Assembly (NCBI GenBank): GCA_032252755.1
Contig: JAVUPY010000025.1
Span: forward strand, 1 to 64,000
Source of the DNA: Terriglobia bacterium
GTDB lineage: Bacteria > Acidobacteriota > Terriglobia > Terriglobales > Acidobacteriaceae
Direction of reading: 5' to 3'
Length of the DNA: 64,000 nucleotides
The position numbers were made by a program, and so were the translations under genes. Positions 36,559 to 46,166 of the stretch are shown piece by piece; position 1 is the stretch's first letter, and every line of letters starts with the position of its first letter. Below the pieces are notes generated by a model. It saw only the letters and a list, made by a program, of their open reading frames with translations, did not search any database and was not told where the DNA came from.

Positions 36559-37344
36559 ATGAATCTCAGAAACCTTCTTCTTGGCGGAGCGCTCGCGATG
36601 ATGACCTTCGCGACGAGTGCCGTAGCGCAGAACCAGGAATATCCAACACCGAGCTATCCGCAGAACAACAATCCCAATGCGCAGTATCCGCAGAACAACA
36701 ACGGATATCCGCAGAATGATAATGATAATGATCAGAACGCGCAGTACCCGAATTCGCAGTATCCGAATTCGGAGTATCCCAATGCGCAAACCAGCTCCAC
36801 AAATGGATATCCGCAGTACGAGAACGGCGGCCTGGTGCTTCCCGCCGGTACGCAGTTGTCAATTCGTGCCGACCAGAACATCCAGGCGCAGAACGCAACT
36901 GCCGGCACAACCTACCAGGCGGAAATCGCCAGTGACGTGATGGGGCCTAACGGGCAGGTCATGATCCCGCGCGGCGCTCCGGCGCAGTTGATCATCGTGG
37001 ATACGAATCCGAATAACAACAACAACAAGGACCTTGCGCTTGCGTTGAACTCCGTTGACGTGAACGGTCACAACTACTACGTGCAGAGCAACACCGTCAA
37101 CGGGCAGAGCAACAACGGTGGCATCGGCGTGAACAAGCGCACCGGAAAATACGTTGGCGGCGGCGCATTGGCAGGCGCAGTGATTGGCGCTCTAGCCGGC
37201 GGCGGTAAGGGTGCGGCCATCGGCGCAGTGCTTGGCGGCGCGGGCGGCGCGGGCGCGCAGGTGCTAACCCGCGGGCACGAGATCAACGTCCCCGCAGAAA
37301 CCGTGCTGAACTTTAAGCTGGATCAGCCGGTTTACCTGCAATGA
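36559..37344 (+). CDS. Secreted Asn/Pro/Tyr-repeat protein with glycine-zipper domain
   Basis: 261 residues. Signal peptide MNLRNLLLGGALAMMTFATS to AVAQ. Residues 25-80 are short repeats around YPQNNN, PNAQYPQ and YPNSQYPNSEYPNAQ. A beta-domain follows (LPAGTQLSIRADQNIQAQNA, VMIPRGAPAQLIIVDTN), then a glycine-zipper stretch GGGALAGAVIGALAGGGKGA at about 200-235, able to insert in or pack against membranes. Likely an outer-envelope or periplasmic structural protein; function unknown. GGGAGGA precedes the ATG. Confidence 0.8.
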   Translation: MNLRNLLLGGALAMMTFATSAVAQNQEYPTPSYPQNNNPNAQYPQNNNGYPQNDNDNDQNAQYPNSQYPNSEYPNAQTSSTNGYPQYENGGLVLPAGTQLSIRADQNIQAQNATAGTTYQAEIASDVMGPNGQVMIPRGAPAQLIIVDTNPNNNNNKDLALALNSVDVNGHNYYVQSNTVNGQSNNGGIGVNKRTGKYVGGGALAGAVIGALAGGGKGAAIGAVLGGAGGAGAQVLTRGHEINVPAETVLNFKLDQPVYLQ

Positions 37345-37378
37345 ATTGAAAGCTAGCGCCGGCATAAGGCCGGCGGTG

Positions 37379-37410
37379 ACGGGAGCCTTCGCGCTCCCGT
37401 TATTTTTTGT
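37379..37410 (+). terminator. Rho-independent terminator
   Basis: ACGGGAGC / GCTCCCGT stem (37379-37386, 37393-37400), loop CTTCGC, then TATTTTTT. A second GCCGGC-rich hairpin lies just before it. Ends the repeat-protein transcript. Confidence 0.85.
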
Positions 37411-37455
37411 TCTAATCTGAGCGAGTTCGTGTCTTCGTGGTGGATTCGGAACCCG

Positions 37456-37995
37456 CTATTTCACCCGATGCTGTTCTCCATCCAGCATCGTCGTCCAATG
37501 GGCACCGCCGTCCTGCGAATACTCCACCTGAAACTTTTCCCGATCGCCTTCAAATGTATTCGTCGTCCGAATCTTGGTGGTAACTCCGTCCCGAGTGTGC
37601 TCGCCGGAAAACGTCCACGCATTGCCATGAATTGAAACTACGCCGGAAGTCGGAGCGGCCGCACCATTGAGTGTGGCGTAACGGACCTCGTCAGGCTTCT
37701 CCATGGGTGCGAAGACTGTGAGCTGACCGTGCGTTCCACCAGGATCCTCTATTATTGTTTGCTCGCAAATCATGTAACCCCGCTGTGGAGACCACTCGCA
37801 GTCGCCCTTCGACTTCACCGTGCCGGCCTTGCTGAGCTTCGTGTCGTAAAAGGTCCCGCGCCCCTCCCAATGTCCAAGAAATACTGCGATCGCACTGGTG
37901 GATGGTTTCGGCGGTTGCTCTTCAACCGTGGCAGACAGGACGGCGGAGGTTGCGGTAGCAATCAGGACGATGGCGCAGATTGGCGAGAATCTCAT
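37456..37995 (-). CDS. Secreted hypothetical protein (lipocalin-like/DUF1579-type)
   Basis: About 179 residues. Signal peptide MRFSPICAIVLIATATSAVL. Mature part has FLGHWEGRGTFYDTKLSKAG, CEWSPQRGYMICEQTI and WTFSGEHTRDGVTTKIRTTN, the spaced strand pattern of DUF1579-like beta-barrels (THAP4/lipocalin-type ligand carriers). The match is by eye. The 30 residues upstream in frame are not signal-like. Confidence 0.7.
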   Translation of the reverse strand: MRFSPICAIVLIATATSAVLSATVEEQPPKPSTSAIAVFLGHWEGRGTFYDTKLSKAGTVKSKGDCEWSPQRGYMICEQTIIEDPGGTHGQLTVFAPMEKPDEVRYATLNGAAAPTSGVVSIHGNAWTFSGEHTRDGVTTKIRTTNTFEGDREKFQVEYSQDGGAHWTTMLDGEQHRVK

Positions 37996-38106
37996 GGCGG
38001 GCCAGTGTACTCGAATCGTGTAGCAGGCGTCACGCAGGCCTGTGATGATGTAAACTTTTTCGTTCCCGGAGTTTCTCGCGGCCACGAGCAGTTAAGCTAA
38101 GTATAG

Positions 38107-38481
38107 ATGCGACGTTCCACCGCCATCTCGCAAGTCCTCCTGCTGCTCGCGTTTTACGCAGTCCCGCTTCTGGCGAGTTCTAACGTTGCGCTACCCGCGT
38201 GCTGCCGCCGGAGTGGCGCCCACCACTGCGCAATAATGGGTTCGGCCGACGGCCAAAATACTGGCGTCGCCCAAACAGCTTTCCATAATCCGGTCTATTG
38301 CCCTTTTCGGTTCCCGACCTCCATCCTGACGCACACAATCAAGCTCTTCATGGCACCCGCATCAGCGGCTGGAAACCAATTCCTCCCGCAGCAACCCGCG
38401 GTAGCGAACGACTCCGGTAGCGCCCTCTCACAGTCCGCAACTGCGCTCGACAATCGCGGGCCCCCGGCATTCGCCCTTTAG
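38107..38481 (+). CDS. Small exported Cys/His protein upstream of the TonB receptor
   Basis: 124 residues. Signal peptide (ISQVLLLLAFYAVPLLASSN), then LPACCRRSGAHHCAIM, a Cys-Cys and His-His-Cys cluster suited to Cu/Zn binding. A low-complexity C-terminal half follows. It lies 105 bp before the receptor gene in the same direction. A role in metal handling with the receptor is inferred. Confidence 0.65.
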   Translation: MRRSTAISQVLLLLAFYAVPLLASSNVALPACCRRSGAHHCAIMGSADGQNTGVAQTAFHNPVYCPFRFPTSILTHTIKLFMAPASAAGNQFLPQQPAVANDSGSALSQSATALDNRGPPAFAL

Positions 38482-38585
38482 CTCGAATCCAGCTATTCAT
38501 CTTCGTGTTTCCTTCGCGCTCCTCACGGTTTGTCTTTCACGAGGAACGAAGGACCACGAATGAAGAACGTCTCCGTGGGGTGAGA

Positions 38586-40790
38586 ATGCTTCGCAGATAT
38601 CTTGTTGTGCTCGTTTTCCTGATGTATTCCGTCGCGGCCTACGCCAGTCTGTTCGGTACGGTGCGGGCCATCGTGCATGATCCGCAACATCGCGGAATCG
38701 CCGACGCCCAGGTCAAGCTCCAGAGCGAAAATTCCGCCTGGTTCACCACCGCGAAGACAAATTCAGATGGCGTCGTCCAGTTTCTCGCTGTCCCCATCGG
38801 TCGATATCGGCTCGAGATTTCCGCTCCGGGCTTTGCTCCGGCCGAGGTCTTCGTGGCGTCAATTTCCGACCGCATCCAGGAAGTGCACGTGCCAATGGAA
38901 CTTCCGTCGGTTCAGGAGTCGGTAAGTGTTTTCGCCGCGCCGCCGCAGATCGATCCGACCTCGTCCACATCTCAGACGAACATTCCGCAAGCCATCATCA
39001 ATCGTCTTCCTGGCGCCGATCGCACCAATAGCCTGGCATTTGTCACCGACACCGTTCCCGGCGCCGTTATGGTTCACGACCAGCTTCACATCCGCGGCGG
39101 ACATCAGGTCACGTGGGCTATCGACGGCGTACCCGTGCCGAATACCAACATCGCCAGCAACGTCGGCCCTCAATTCGATCCCAAAGACGTCGATCTCGTC
39201 GAAATCCAGCGCGGCGGCATGATGGCCGACTACGGGGACCGCACCTATGGCGTCTTCAATGTCGCTCCACGTTCCGGCTTCGAGCGAAACAATGAAGCCG
39301 AGTTGCTGATGAGCTACGGCAACTTTAACCAAACCGACGACCAGTTCAGCATTGGCAGCCACACTGACCAGTTCGCTTACTACGCCAGCATTAACGCCAA
39401 CCGCACCGATCATGCGCTTGAAACGCCTACACCCAAAAACGTTCACGACCAGGGCGCTGGTGGCGGCGCCTTCACCTCTCTGACGTACAACACGCATTCC
39501 GGTGACCAGTGGCGCCTGGTCGGATCGGTTCGCTCTGATTTCTTCCAGGTTCCATACGATCCCGGCCAACCTGATCTGCGCGACGGCCGCGATCGCGAAC
39601 AGGACGCGCTCGGCATTCTTACTTATCTCCATCCGTTCGGATCGTCAGTCATCTTCACTATCTCGCCTTTCTTTCATTTCAATCGCGCGGCTTTCGAAGG
39701 CGGTCCCAATGATATCCCCAGCGCGACCGACAATCGCGCCTCAACCTATGCTGGCGGCCAGATGTCGCTTGGTTACATCAAGGGCCGAAACAACGCCAAG
39801 ACAGGGCTCTACGCATTTGGGCAGCATGACAACCAGTTGTTTGGAGTTGTGGCGAATGATGGTACCGGCAACATATTTCGCCAGCGCAATGTTTCTGGCG
39901 GCAACCTCGAAGCTCTTTTTATGGAAGATCAGTTCAAGGCTTTCAACTGGCTGACACTCAACGGAGGCGTTCGTCTTACGCACTTCGCAGGGGCAATCAG
40001 CGAAAACGCGGCGAGCCCTCGACTCGGCGCTGCGCTGCGAATTCCGAAACTTTCGTGGGTACTGCGCGCCTCCTATAGCCGCTTCTACCAGCCGCCGCCG
40101 CTTACGACCATTGCCGGTCCGCTGCTTGAACTTGTGGCCGAGCAGGGCGCAGGCTTTCTTATGCTGCGAGGCGAGCGCGACGAGCAGCACGAGTTCGGTA
40201 TCACCATTCCTGTCCGCGGATGGACACTGGATGCGGACACCTTCCGCACCGGCGCTCGAAACTTCTTCGACCACGATGCCTTGGGCAACTCCAACATCTT
40301 CTTCCCCCTCGCGATTGATCGCGTGCGCATTCGAGGCGAGGAGGTGACGTTGCACTCGCCAACGATCGCAGGCCATGCCAATTTTCACCTCGCCTATTCG
40401 CATCAATCCGTCGAAGGGTACGGAGCCATAACCGGCGGCCTCACCGATTTCTCGCCGCCGGAACAAAGCTTTTTCTACCTCGACCACGATCAACGTGACA
40501 CCCTCACCATCGGCGCCGATGTCAACCTCTCACGCACCGCCTGGCTCTCGTCGAATTACAGCTACGGGTCGGGATTCCTCAATGGAGATGGGCCGAGCCA
40601 CCTGCCGCCTCACAATACGGTCGATCTGGCGATAGGTAAGTCTTTCGGGGAGAGTTGGTCGGCGAAGTTCAGCATGACGAACCTGGCCGATTCGCGCTAC
40701 TTCATCGACCTCAGCAACGCCTTCGGCGGCTCACACGTCGCTGACCCGCGCCAGATCAGCGTCCAGATCCGTTACAAGTTCCACTATTGA
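38586..40790 (+). CDS. TonB-dependent outer-membrane receptor with carboxypeptidase-like N-domain
   Basis: About 734 residues. Signal peptide MLRRYLVVLVFLMYSVAAYA. A carboxypeptidase regulatory-like beta-domain follows (GTVRAIVHDPQHRGIADAQV, about 25-105). The plug domain has LHIRGGHQVTWAIDGVPVPN, and the beta-barrel ends in Tyr-Lys-Phe-His-Tyr with a C-terminal aromatic (QIRYKFHY). Much shorter than the about 1100-residue Oar-like proteins of the phylum, so probably a true nutrient receptor. Substrate unknown; metal is suggested by the preceding Cys/His protein. GGGGTGAGA precedes the ATG. Confidence 0.87.
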   Translation: MLRRYLVVLVFLMYSVAAYASLFGTVRAIVHDPQHRGIADAQVKLQSENSAWFTTAKTNSDGVVQFLAVPIGRYRLEISAPGFAPAEVFVASISDRIQEVHVPMELPSVQESVSVFAAPPQIDPTSSTSQTNIPQAIINRLPGADRTNSLAFVTDTVPGAVMVHDQLHIRGGHQVTWAIDGVPVPNTNIASNVGPQFDPKDVDLVEIQRGGMMADYGDRTYGVFNVAPRSGFERNNEAELLMSYGNFNQTDDQFSIGSHTDQFAYYASINANRTDHALETPTPKNVHDQGAGGGAFTSLTYNTHSGDQWRLVGSVRSDFFQVPYDPGQPDLRDGRDREQDALGILTYLHPFGSSVIFTISPFFHFNRAAFEGGPNDIPSATDNRASTYAGGQMSLGYIKGRNNAKTGLYAFGQHDNQLFGVVANDGTGNIFRQRNVSGGNLEALFMEDQFKAFNWLTLNGGVRLTHFAGAISENAASPRLGAALRIPKLSWVLRASYSRFYQPPPLTTIAGPLLELVAEQGAGFLMLRGERDEQHEFGITIPVRGWTLDADTFRTGARNFFDHDALGNSNIFFPLAIDRVRIRGEEVTLHSPTIAGHANFHLAYSHQSVEGYGAITGGLTDFSPPEQSFFYLDHDQRDTLTIGADVNLSRTAWLSSNYSYGSGFLNGDGPSHLPPHNTVDLAIGKSFGESWSAKFSMTNLADSRYFIDLSNAFGGSHVADPRQISVQIRYKFHY

Positions 40791-40890
40791 GTGCCTGTTC
40801 AATCGGGCGATCGTGTCATTGGGACCTGAGAAGTGGAGTCCCTTGTAACCGATGGGCGCTTCCACAGAAGAATTGAGGCAATCTGCTTCC

Positions 40891-40926
40891 GATGGCTCGA
40901 TGGCACGATCGCCCGATGGCGCGATT
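40891..40926. repeat. GATGGCACGAT repeat copy
   Basis: GATGGCTCGATGGCACGATC followed by GCCCGATGGCGCGATTC, between the convergent TonB receptor and the membrane protein gene. Same family as 9500 and 34879. Confidence 0.5.
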
Positions 40927-40928
40927 CT

Positions 40929-41435
40929 TCACACCCCGGTTCCCGCCGCTGGTGGGGCTGGCGGTGCCGGCGGAGCATACCCCACAGCTGGTCGCATCTC
41001 GAACGCAGCTTTCACATGCGGCTGGATCAGGTACCAAATGATCACGGCATTCATCGCCAGGAACACCAGGTGCCACACCAGCGCAAAAAACCGAATATGC
41101 GTCAGCGCGACCAGGGCGAATAGCGCTTGAAAGCATGCGCCGATACCGGCGAAGACGATCTGCAGGATTCGCGCCCATTCTTTCAGCGACAACATACCCC
41201 AGCCCAGCAGTGCCGCGATTCCGCCGCCAATCAGCGCGAAGATTCCAAGCACCACGCCAACGGCTGCTCCAACCCCGGCTCCTATCGCTCCCTTGCCAGA
41301 TGCCGAGGCCATTTGGGAAATGAACGCCCCAAGTACCGTCGCACCCACAAAGCCGCCAATTGCGAGCAGCAGCCAGAACGCGGCTCCGATGAAGTCCAGG
41401 ACAGCGAGGACCGTTACTCCTGTCGGTCTTTGCAC
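40929..41435 (-). CDS. Multi-pass membrane protein, hypothetical
   Basis: 168 residues, four predicted helices (VTVLAVLDFIGAAFWLLLAI, GAGVGAAVGVVLGIFALIGG, ILQIVFAGIGACFQALFALV, FFALVWHLVFLAMNAVIIWY) with a Pro/Ala tail (PPAPPAPPAAG). No catalytic motif. Divergent from trpC. Confidence 0.7.
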   Translation of the reverse strand: MQRPTGVTVLAVLDFIGAAFWLLLAIGGFVGATVLGAFISQMASASGKGAIGAGVGAAVGVVLGIFALIGGGIAALLGWGMLSLKEWARILQIVFAGIGACFQALFALVALTHIRFFALVWHLVFLAMNAVIIWYLIQPHVKAAFEMRPAVGYAPPAPPAPPAAGTGV

Positions 41436-41610
41436 AACGCACCTCTTGTAAGCGGGATTCCCAGCGCCCCGAAGCTAGTCCAATCATGTGCAGAGGTCAA
41501 GAAGAAACCGGGCCCATGCCGATCCGCGACAAACCATTTCTCTCCATGCTATCCCTTGTTCTCCCGTTACATGCGCAACCGGCAACACCCGATTTATACT
41601 GACTGTTCCG

Positions 41611-42429
41611 ATGGCCGCCAATCTGGAACTCCTGATGGCCGAAGCTCGTCGCCGGGCCGTGCAGTCTCGCGCCACCGCCGACCTGCGCCTGCTGGAGCAG
41701 CGGGCCGTCACGCATTCGCCCCGCGGTTTCCGGCGCCGGCTCCAGGCGGTCAGCGCGACCGGGCCGGCAGTCATTGCCGAGTTGAAGAAGGCCTCGCCTT
41801 CAAAAGGCATCATTCGTTCTGCGTTCCACGTTGGCGCGCTCGCTTTTCAACTTGCCTCGGCCGGTGCCGCGGCCCTCTCCGTGCTTACCGAAGAGGACCA
41901 TTTTCTAGGTTCCCTCAGCAATCTCCTCGAGACCTCGGCCGCCACCGAACTGCCCTGTCTGCGCAAGGACTTCATTGTCGATCCTTTCCAACTGCTCGAG
42001 GCTCGCGCCCACCGCGCCGACGCGGTTCTGCTGATCGTTGCCGGGCTGAGCCAGCCGGAGCTGCGATTCCTCTATTCGAAAGCCAAGGATCACGAACTCG
42101 ACGTTCTCGTGGAAGTACACGACGAGGAGGAACTCGACCGCGCCATGGAAATCGGTGCTGAGACCATCGGCGTCAACAGCCGCAACCTCAAGACCTTCGA
42201 AGTCGATCTTCAGACTTCAATTCGCCTGTCCGAGCGATTGCCGGCAAATGTCCTGAAGGTCGCGGAAAGCGGCATTCACACGCCCCAGGACATCGCGATG
42301 TTGCGCGCCGCCGGCTTCCAGGCGTTCCTTGTCGGCGAATCGCTCATGCGCGCCGATTATCCCGGCAAAGCCCTCCGCGAACTTCTCGATGCGGTCGCCG
42401 TCGCCGAAAGCAGTGGAGCTGTCAGCTGA
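41611..42429 (+). CDS. trpC: Indole-3-glycerol phosphate synthase
   Basis: 272 residues, the usual size. Ring closure step of tryptophan synthesis. Visible: AELKKASPSKGIIR (substrate-binding Lys-Ala-Ser-Pro-Ser), LSVLTEEDHFLGSL, LPCLRKDFIVDPFQLLEARA (catalytic Lys), GVNSRNLKTFEVDL and AESGIHTPQDI. A TATACT box ends 10 nt before the ATG, hinting at a nearly leaderless mRNA, but without a good -35. First gene of the aromatic cluster; its stop overlaps the trpF start (TGATG). Confidence 0.94.
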   Translation: MAANLELLMAEARRRAVQSRATADLRLLEQRAVTHSPRGFRRRLQAVSATGPAVIAELKKASPSKGIIRSAFHVGALAFQLASAGAAALSVLTEEDHFLGSLSNLLETSAATELPCLRKDFIVDPFQLLEARAHRADAVLLIVAGLSQPELRFLYSKAKDHELDVLVEVHDEEELDRAMEIGAETIGVNSRNLKTFEVDLQTSIRLSERLPANVLKVAESGIHTPQDIAMLRAAGFQAFLVGESLMRADYPGKALRELLDAVAVAESSGAVS

Positions 42430-43076
42430 TGTGGGTAAAGATCTGTGGAAACACGAACCTGGAAGATGCGCGGTTAGTTGTCGACGCCGGCGCCGATGCC
42501 GTCGGCTTCGTTTTCGGGCCCAGCCGCCGCCAAGTCACCCCTGAGGAGGTCGCGGAGATTACGCCGCACCTGCCCGACAAAATTGAAAAGGTCGGAGTGT
42601 TCGTCGACGAAACTCACGAACGCATCGCCGAAATCGTCCGCACCGCGGGACTCACTGCGATCCAGTTGCAAGGCGACGAAACGCCCGAGACCGTCGCAGA
42701 GCTCCGAAATCTGAACCTCCGGATGGTGGTAAAGGTCGTCTGGGCCAGCGCCGGAATCGGCACCATACCGCAAAGAATCGCTGCCCATCGGCCGAACGTA
42801 GATAGTATCCTGCTGGATTCAGGCAGCGTTGCCGTGCGCGGCGGCACCGGAACGCGGTTCGATTGGACCGAGGTTGCAGCACAACTTCGGCGCGTTCAGA
42901 ATGGCACGCGCATCATCGTTGCAGGTGGGTTGAACCCATCGAATGTCGCGACCGCCATCGCAACGTTGCATCCATGGGGCGTTGACGTGGCTACCGGAGT
43001 CGAGCGCGAGCCCGGCAAGAAAGACCCGGAGAAGGTTCGCGCCTTTGTCGCCGCCGCACGCAAGGCAGGGAATTAG
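42429..43076 (+). CDS. trpF: Phosphoribosylanthranilate isomerase
   Basis: 215 residues. [20 protein letters not shown] begins with the catalytic Cys (KICG), later [44 protein letters not shown] and the phosphate-binding [14 protein letters not shown]. Complete (beta/alpha)8 isomerase. Its start overlaps the trpC stop by one base. Confidence 0.95.
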   Translation: MWVKICGNTNLEDARLVVDAGADAVGFVFGPSRRQVTPEEVAEITPHLPDKIEKVGVFVDETHERIAEIVRTAGLTAIQLQGDETPETVAELRNLNLRMVVKVVWASAGIGTIPQRIAAHRPNVDSILLDSGSVAVRGGTGTRFDWTEVAAQLRRVQNGTRIIVAGGLNPSNVATAIATLHPWGVDVATGVEREPGKKDPEKVRAFVAAARKAGN

Positions 43077-43083
43077 GAGAAGT

Positions 43084-44319
43084 ATGGCTTCCAAGAACGC
43101 AACCGCAATCGCCGAGCCCAAAGCATCCGTCAAAAAGCCGGCTCGCTCTGTCGAAGGCCGCTTCGGATCGTACGGCGGGCGCTATGTCCCTGAGACCCTG
43201 ATGGCGCCGCTCCAGGAACTCGAAGCCGCATTCGAAGAGGCCCGCCGGGATAAGAAGTTCCAGCAGGAACTGGAACAACTCCTGCGCGATTACGCTGGCC
43301 GCCCAACGCCCCTATTCTATGCCGAGCGTCTCACTGAGCAACTTGGCGGCGCCAGGATTTACCTCAAGCGCGAGGACCTGCTCCACACCGGCGCGCACAA
43401 GATCAACAATTGCCTCGGCCAGGCACTGCTCGCAAAACGTATGGGCAAGCGCCGCATCATCGCCGAAACCGGCGCCGGGCAGCACGGCGTCGCCACCGCA
43501 ACCGTCTGCGCGCTATTCGGCTTCGACTGCACCGTCTACATGGGCACCGAGGACATGCGCCGACAGGAACTCAACGTTTTCCGGATGCGCCTGCTGGGTG
43601 CGGAAGTTCGCGGAGTCGATGCCGGCTCACGCACATTGAAGGACGCAATTAATGAAGCCATGCGCGACTGGGTCACCAACGTTCGCACCACGCACTACCT
43701 GCTCGGCAGCGTGCTTGGCGCGCACCCGTACCCGGTCATGGTGCGCGAGTTCCATCGCTGCATCGGACGCGAAGCCAAGGCGCAGATCATGAAAAAGGAG
43801 GGCAAGCTTCCGACCATGATCATCGCCTGTGTTGGTGGTGGCTCCAACGCGATCGGTATCTTTTTCGAGTTCATCCCCGACGAAAAAGTTCAGCTCGTCG
43901 GCGTTGAGGCCGGCGGTCGGGGGCGCAATCTCGGCGATCACGCCGCCCGGTTCCGTGGCGGTTCGCCGGGCGTTCTTCAAGGCACTTACAGTTACGTCCT
44001 GCAGGACAACGATGGCCAGATATGCCCGACGCACTCTGTGAGTGCCGGTCTTGATTATCCGGCGATCGGTCCCGAACACGCCATGCTCGCCGAAAGCGGT
44101 CGTGCGGAATACGTCGCCGCCAGCGACCAGGAAGCGCTTGCCGCTACCAGTCTACTGGCGCGCACCGAGGGAATCATTCCAGCGCTTGAGTCTTCGCACG
44201 CGATTGCCGAATGCGTGAAGCGCGCGCCGAAAATGAAGAAATCCGATGTCATCATTGTCAACGTCTCCGGACGTGGCGACAAAGATATCGGCATCATGCG
44301 GGAGAATTTGTCGTTCTGA
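43084..44319 (+). CDS. trpB: Tryptophan synthase beta chain
   Basis: 411 residues. PLP Lys in [37 protein letters not shown], the phosphate loop [12 protein letters not shown], and [17 protein letters not shown] 43084 has AGGAG at 4 nt; an N-terminal 20-residue Lys/Ala-rich extension precedes the core. Starts 7 bp after trpF. Confidence 0.96.
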   Translation: MASKNATAIAEPKASVKKPARSVEGRFGSYGGRYVPETLMAPLQELEAAFEEARRDKKFQQELEQLLRDYAGRPTPLFYAERLTEQLGGARIYLKREDLLHTGAHKINNCLGQALLAKRMGKRRIIAETGAGQHGVATATVCALFGFDCTVYMGTEDMRRQELNVFRMRLLGAEVRGVDAGSRTLKDAINEAMRDWVTNVRTTHYLLGSVLGAHPYPVMVREFHRCIGREAKAQIMKKEGKLPTMIIACVGGGSNAIGIFFEFIPDEKVQLVGVEAGGRGRNLGDHAARFRGGSPGVLQGTYSYVLQDNDGQICPTHSVSAGLDYPAIGPEHAMLAESGRAEYVAASDQEALAATSLLARTEGIIPALESSHAIAECVKRAPKMKKSDVIIVNVSGRGDKDIGIMRENLSF

Positions 44320-44330
44320 AACGGATCAGG

Positions 44331-44362
44331 CATCGGGTACCCACTACCAGGTACCCGGAACC
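44331..44362. repeat. GGGTACCC-type repeat, copy 1
   Basis: CATCGGGTACCCACTACCAG followed by GTACCCGGAACC between trpB and the lipoprotein gene. A longer relative is at 63066-63122. Confidence 0.5.
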
Positions 44363-44372
44363 GAATAAGCAT

Positions 44373-44885
44373 ATGCGCCGACTACTAATTCTGATTGTCG
44401 CCACCGTACTACTCCTGGGTATCTCCTCCTGCCGCAAGAAGAACTTCGAGCCCAGTAAATTCGCCGGCGACCTTTACAGCTACCAGAGTCTGGAAACTGT
44501 CGAGCGGAAGCTCGACCTCAAGCCCGACGATTGGGATGTTCTAGAAAATCGCAAGCCGCTCAGCACCGACACGCGACCCATGTTCCGCATCTTCACGTTT
44601 TCCAAGAAGGATTTTCCCCTGCTCAACACTCCCGGTCAGAATCTCATCATGACCTTCTACAACGACCGGCTCATGACCGTACAGTTCTATCCTTACAACA
44701 TGAGCGCGTTCAAATCCGCGTTAGCCGCCGATGGCACCACGCTGAGCTCCGATGGTGATTCCGACATTCCGCCGTCCACTCGCGTCTGGGTCGGCAAAGA
44801 TGCGCAGGGAAAACTTTACGTCGGCTTTATGGATAAGAAACTAGAGGCCGAACACGACGCGTGGATGGCTAGATATTCCCAATAG
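44373..44885 (+). CDS. Lipoprotein of unknown function within the trp operon
   Basis: About 170 residues. Signal MRRLLILIVATVLLLGISSC with lipobox ending at Cys20, so an envelope lipoprotein. Mature part has YQSLETVERKLDLKPDDWDV, MFRIFTFSKKDFPLLNTPGQ and LYVGFMDKKLEAEHDAWMAR, a probable alpha+beta domain resembling small lipoproteins that measure nothing recognisable here. It is placed between trpB and trpA in the same direction, 21 bp before trpA, so co-expressed. No link to tryptophan synthesis is known. Confidence 0.75.
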   Translation: MRRLLILIVATVLLLGISSCRKKNFEPSKFAGDLYSYQSLETVERKLDLKPDDWDVLENRKPLSTDTRPMFRIFTFSKKDFPLLNTPGQNLIMTFYNDRLMTVQFYPYNMSAFKSALAADGTTLSSDGDSDIPPSTRVWVGKDAQGKLYVGFMDKKLEAEHDAWMARYSQ

Positions 44886-44906
44886 CTGATTTCCTGGACA
44901 GACAAG

Positions 44907-45692
44907 ATGGCGATTCAATTCGCGGAAAAACCCGGCCTTGTAATCTATCTAACCTGCGGCGATCCTTCGCCCGAAACAACGCGCGACTGCGCACTCGCCG
45001 CAATCGGCGCGGGTGCCGACGTCATTGAACTTGGTGTGCCTTTCAGCGACCCGGTCGCCGATGGTCCCATCATCCAGCGCTCCAGCGAGCGCGCCCTGAA
45101 GAACCGTACCGGCGTCACCGAAGTTCTCAGGATCGCGCGCGAGATCCGCGCCCGCTCCGATGCCGGTCTCGTCGTCTTCACGTATCTCAATCCGATTCTT
45201 CGCTACGGGTTGAAGGATTTCAGCAAAGACGCCGCCGAAGCAGGCGCCGACGGGGTTCTCGTCACCGATCTCCCAGTCGAAGAAGCGGGCGATTATCTGC
45301 CGGACATGAAGTCACGCGGCCTCGACACGGTCTTTCTCGCCGCTCCCACCAGCACAGATGAGCGCCTCGCCCAGATTGCCAAGGTCAGCACCGGATTCAT
45401 CTACGCGGTTGCTCGCATGGGCGTCACCGGAACCCAGAAAACCATCTCTGCCGACGCACAGGACCTGGTGAAGCGCATCCGCAAGCACACCAAGTTGCCC
45501 ATCGCCGCCGGCTTCGGCGTGTCGACGCCCGAGCTACTCACGCAGATGGGCCGCTTCGCCGATGCCGTTGTAGTTGGCAGCGCTGTAATGGAACTCGTCG
45601 AGCGCAATCCCGCGAAAGCCCCGGAAGTCGTCGGCCAGTTCGTGCGCAAGCTGCTCGCCAACCGCCGCGCCCAATACGGTCGCGAACTGTAG
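44907..45692 (+). CDS. trpA: Tryptophan synthase alpha chain
   Basis: 261 residues. Catalytic Glu in GADVIELGVPFSDPVADGPI, and the catalytic Asp region LVTDLPVEEAGDYLPDM, IYAVARMGVTGTQ, and phosphate-binding GFGVSTPELL with VVGSAVMELV. Complete. Forms the alpha-beta complex with TrpB despite the intervening lipoprotein gene. Confidence 0.95.
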   Translation: MAIQFAEKPGLVIYLTCGDPSPETTRDCALAAIGAGADVIELGVPFSDPVADGPIIQRSSERALKNRTGVTEVLRIAREIRARSDAGLVVFTYLNPILRYGLKDFSKDAAEAGADGVLVTDLPVEEAGDYLPDMKSRGLDTVFLAAPTSTDERLAQIAKVSTGFIYAVARMGVTGTQKTISADAQDLVKRIRKHTKLPIAAGFGVSTPELLTQMGRFADAVVVGSAVMELVERNPAKAPEVVGQFVRKLLANRRAQYGREL

Positions 45693-45710
45693 TATCGGTC
45701 TTGGAGGTTT

Positions 45711-45738
45711 GTCATTTCGAGCGCAGTGAGCAAACTGC
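45711..45738. repeat. GTCATTTCGAGCGCAGTGAG repeat
   Basis: GTCATTTCGAGCGCAGTGAG in the trpA-chorismate mutase gap, a copy of the GTCATxxCGAGCGxAGCGAG family. Confidence 0.55.
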
Positions 45739-45769
45739 TTACGGGCCGGAAGTCTAACAAAGATCAGTC

Positions 45770-46057
45770 ATGACCATCGCCGAACTCCGCATCCGCATCG
45801 ACGACCTTGACCGCCAATTGGTCGAACTACTCAATGAGCGTGCCCGCGCCGCGCAATCCATCGGACGGCTCAAGCGCCACACCTCCATGCCGATTTACGA
45901 ACCCGACCGCGAACGCACTGTCTTCGAGAACATCGCGAGGCACAATCGCGGACCTCTGCGCGAACAGGACCTCGAAGTCATCTACCAGGCCATCATCGCC
46001 GTCATGCGCGAAATCCAGAGCCACGAAATCCTCGACGCAACTGCAAATGACGAATGA
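45770..46057 (+). CDS. Chorismate mutase (AroQ class)
   Basis: 95 residues, all-helical. RIRIDDLDRQLVELLNERAR, QSIGRLKRHTSMPIYEPDRE, then a C-terminal helix ending LEVIYQAIIAVMREIQ: the AroQ fold with catalytic Arg/Lys/Glu residues in order. Converts chorismate to prephenate, feeding the next gene (prephenate dehydrogenase). Confidence 0.9.
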   Translation: MTIAELRIRIDDLDRQLVELLNERARAAQSIGRLKRHTSMPIYEPDRERTVFENIARHNRGPLREQDLEVIYQAIIAVMREIQSHEILDATANDE

Positions 46058-46065
46058 CGAAATGT

Positions 46066-46139
46066 CGAAATTACGAATTGACCAATGCACACCCCTGACA
46101 TGGTGCTTTCAATTCGCAATTGTGTGATTCGTAATTTCG
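46066..46139. repeat. Inverted repeat between aroQ and tyrA
   Basis: Perfect 13-bp arms CGAAATTACGAAT (46066-46078) and ATTCGTAATTTCG (46127-46139) around a 48-nt loop, preceded by GACGAATGACGAAATG. Repeat element rather than terminator (no T run). Confidence 0.6.
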
Positions 46140-46166
46140 GCATTCTCCCAGATAGAATGTCTCCGC

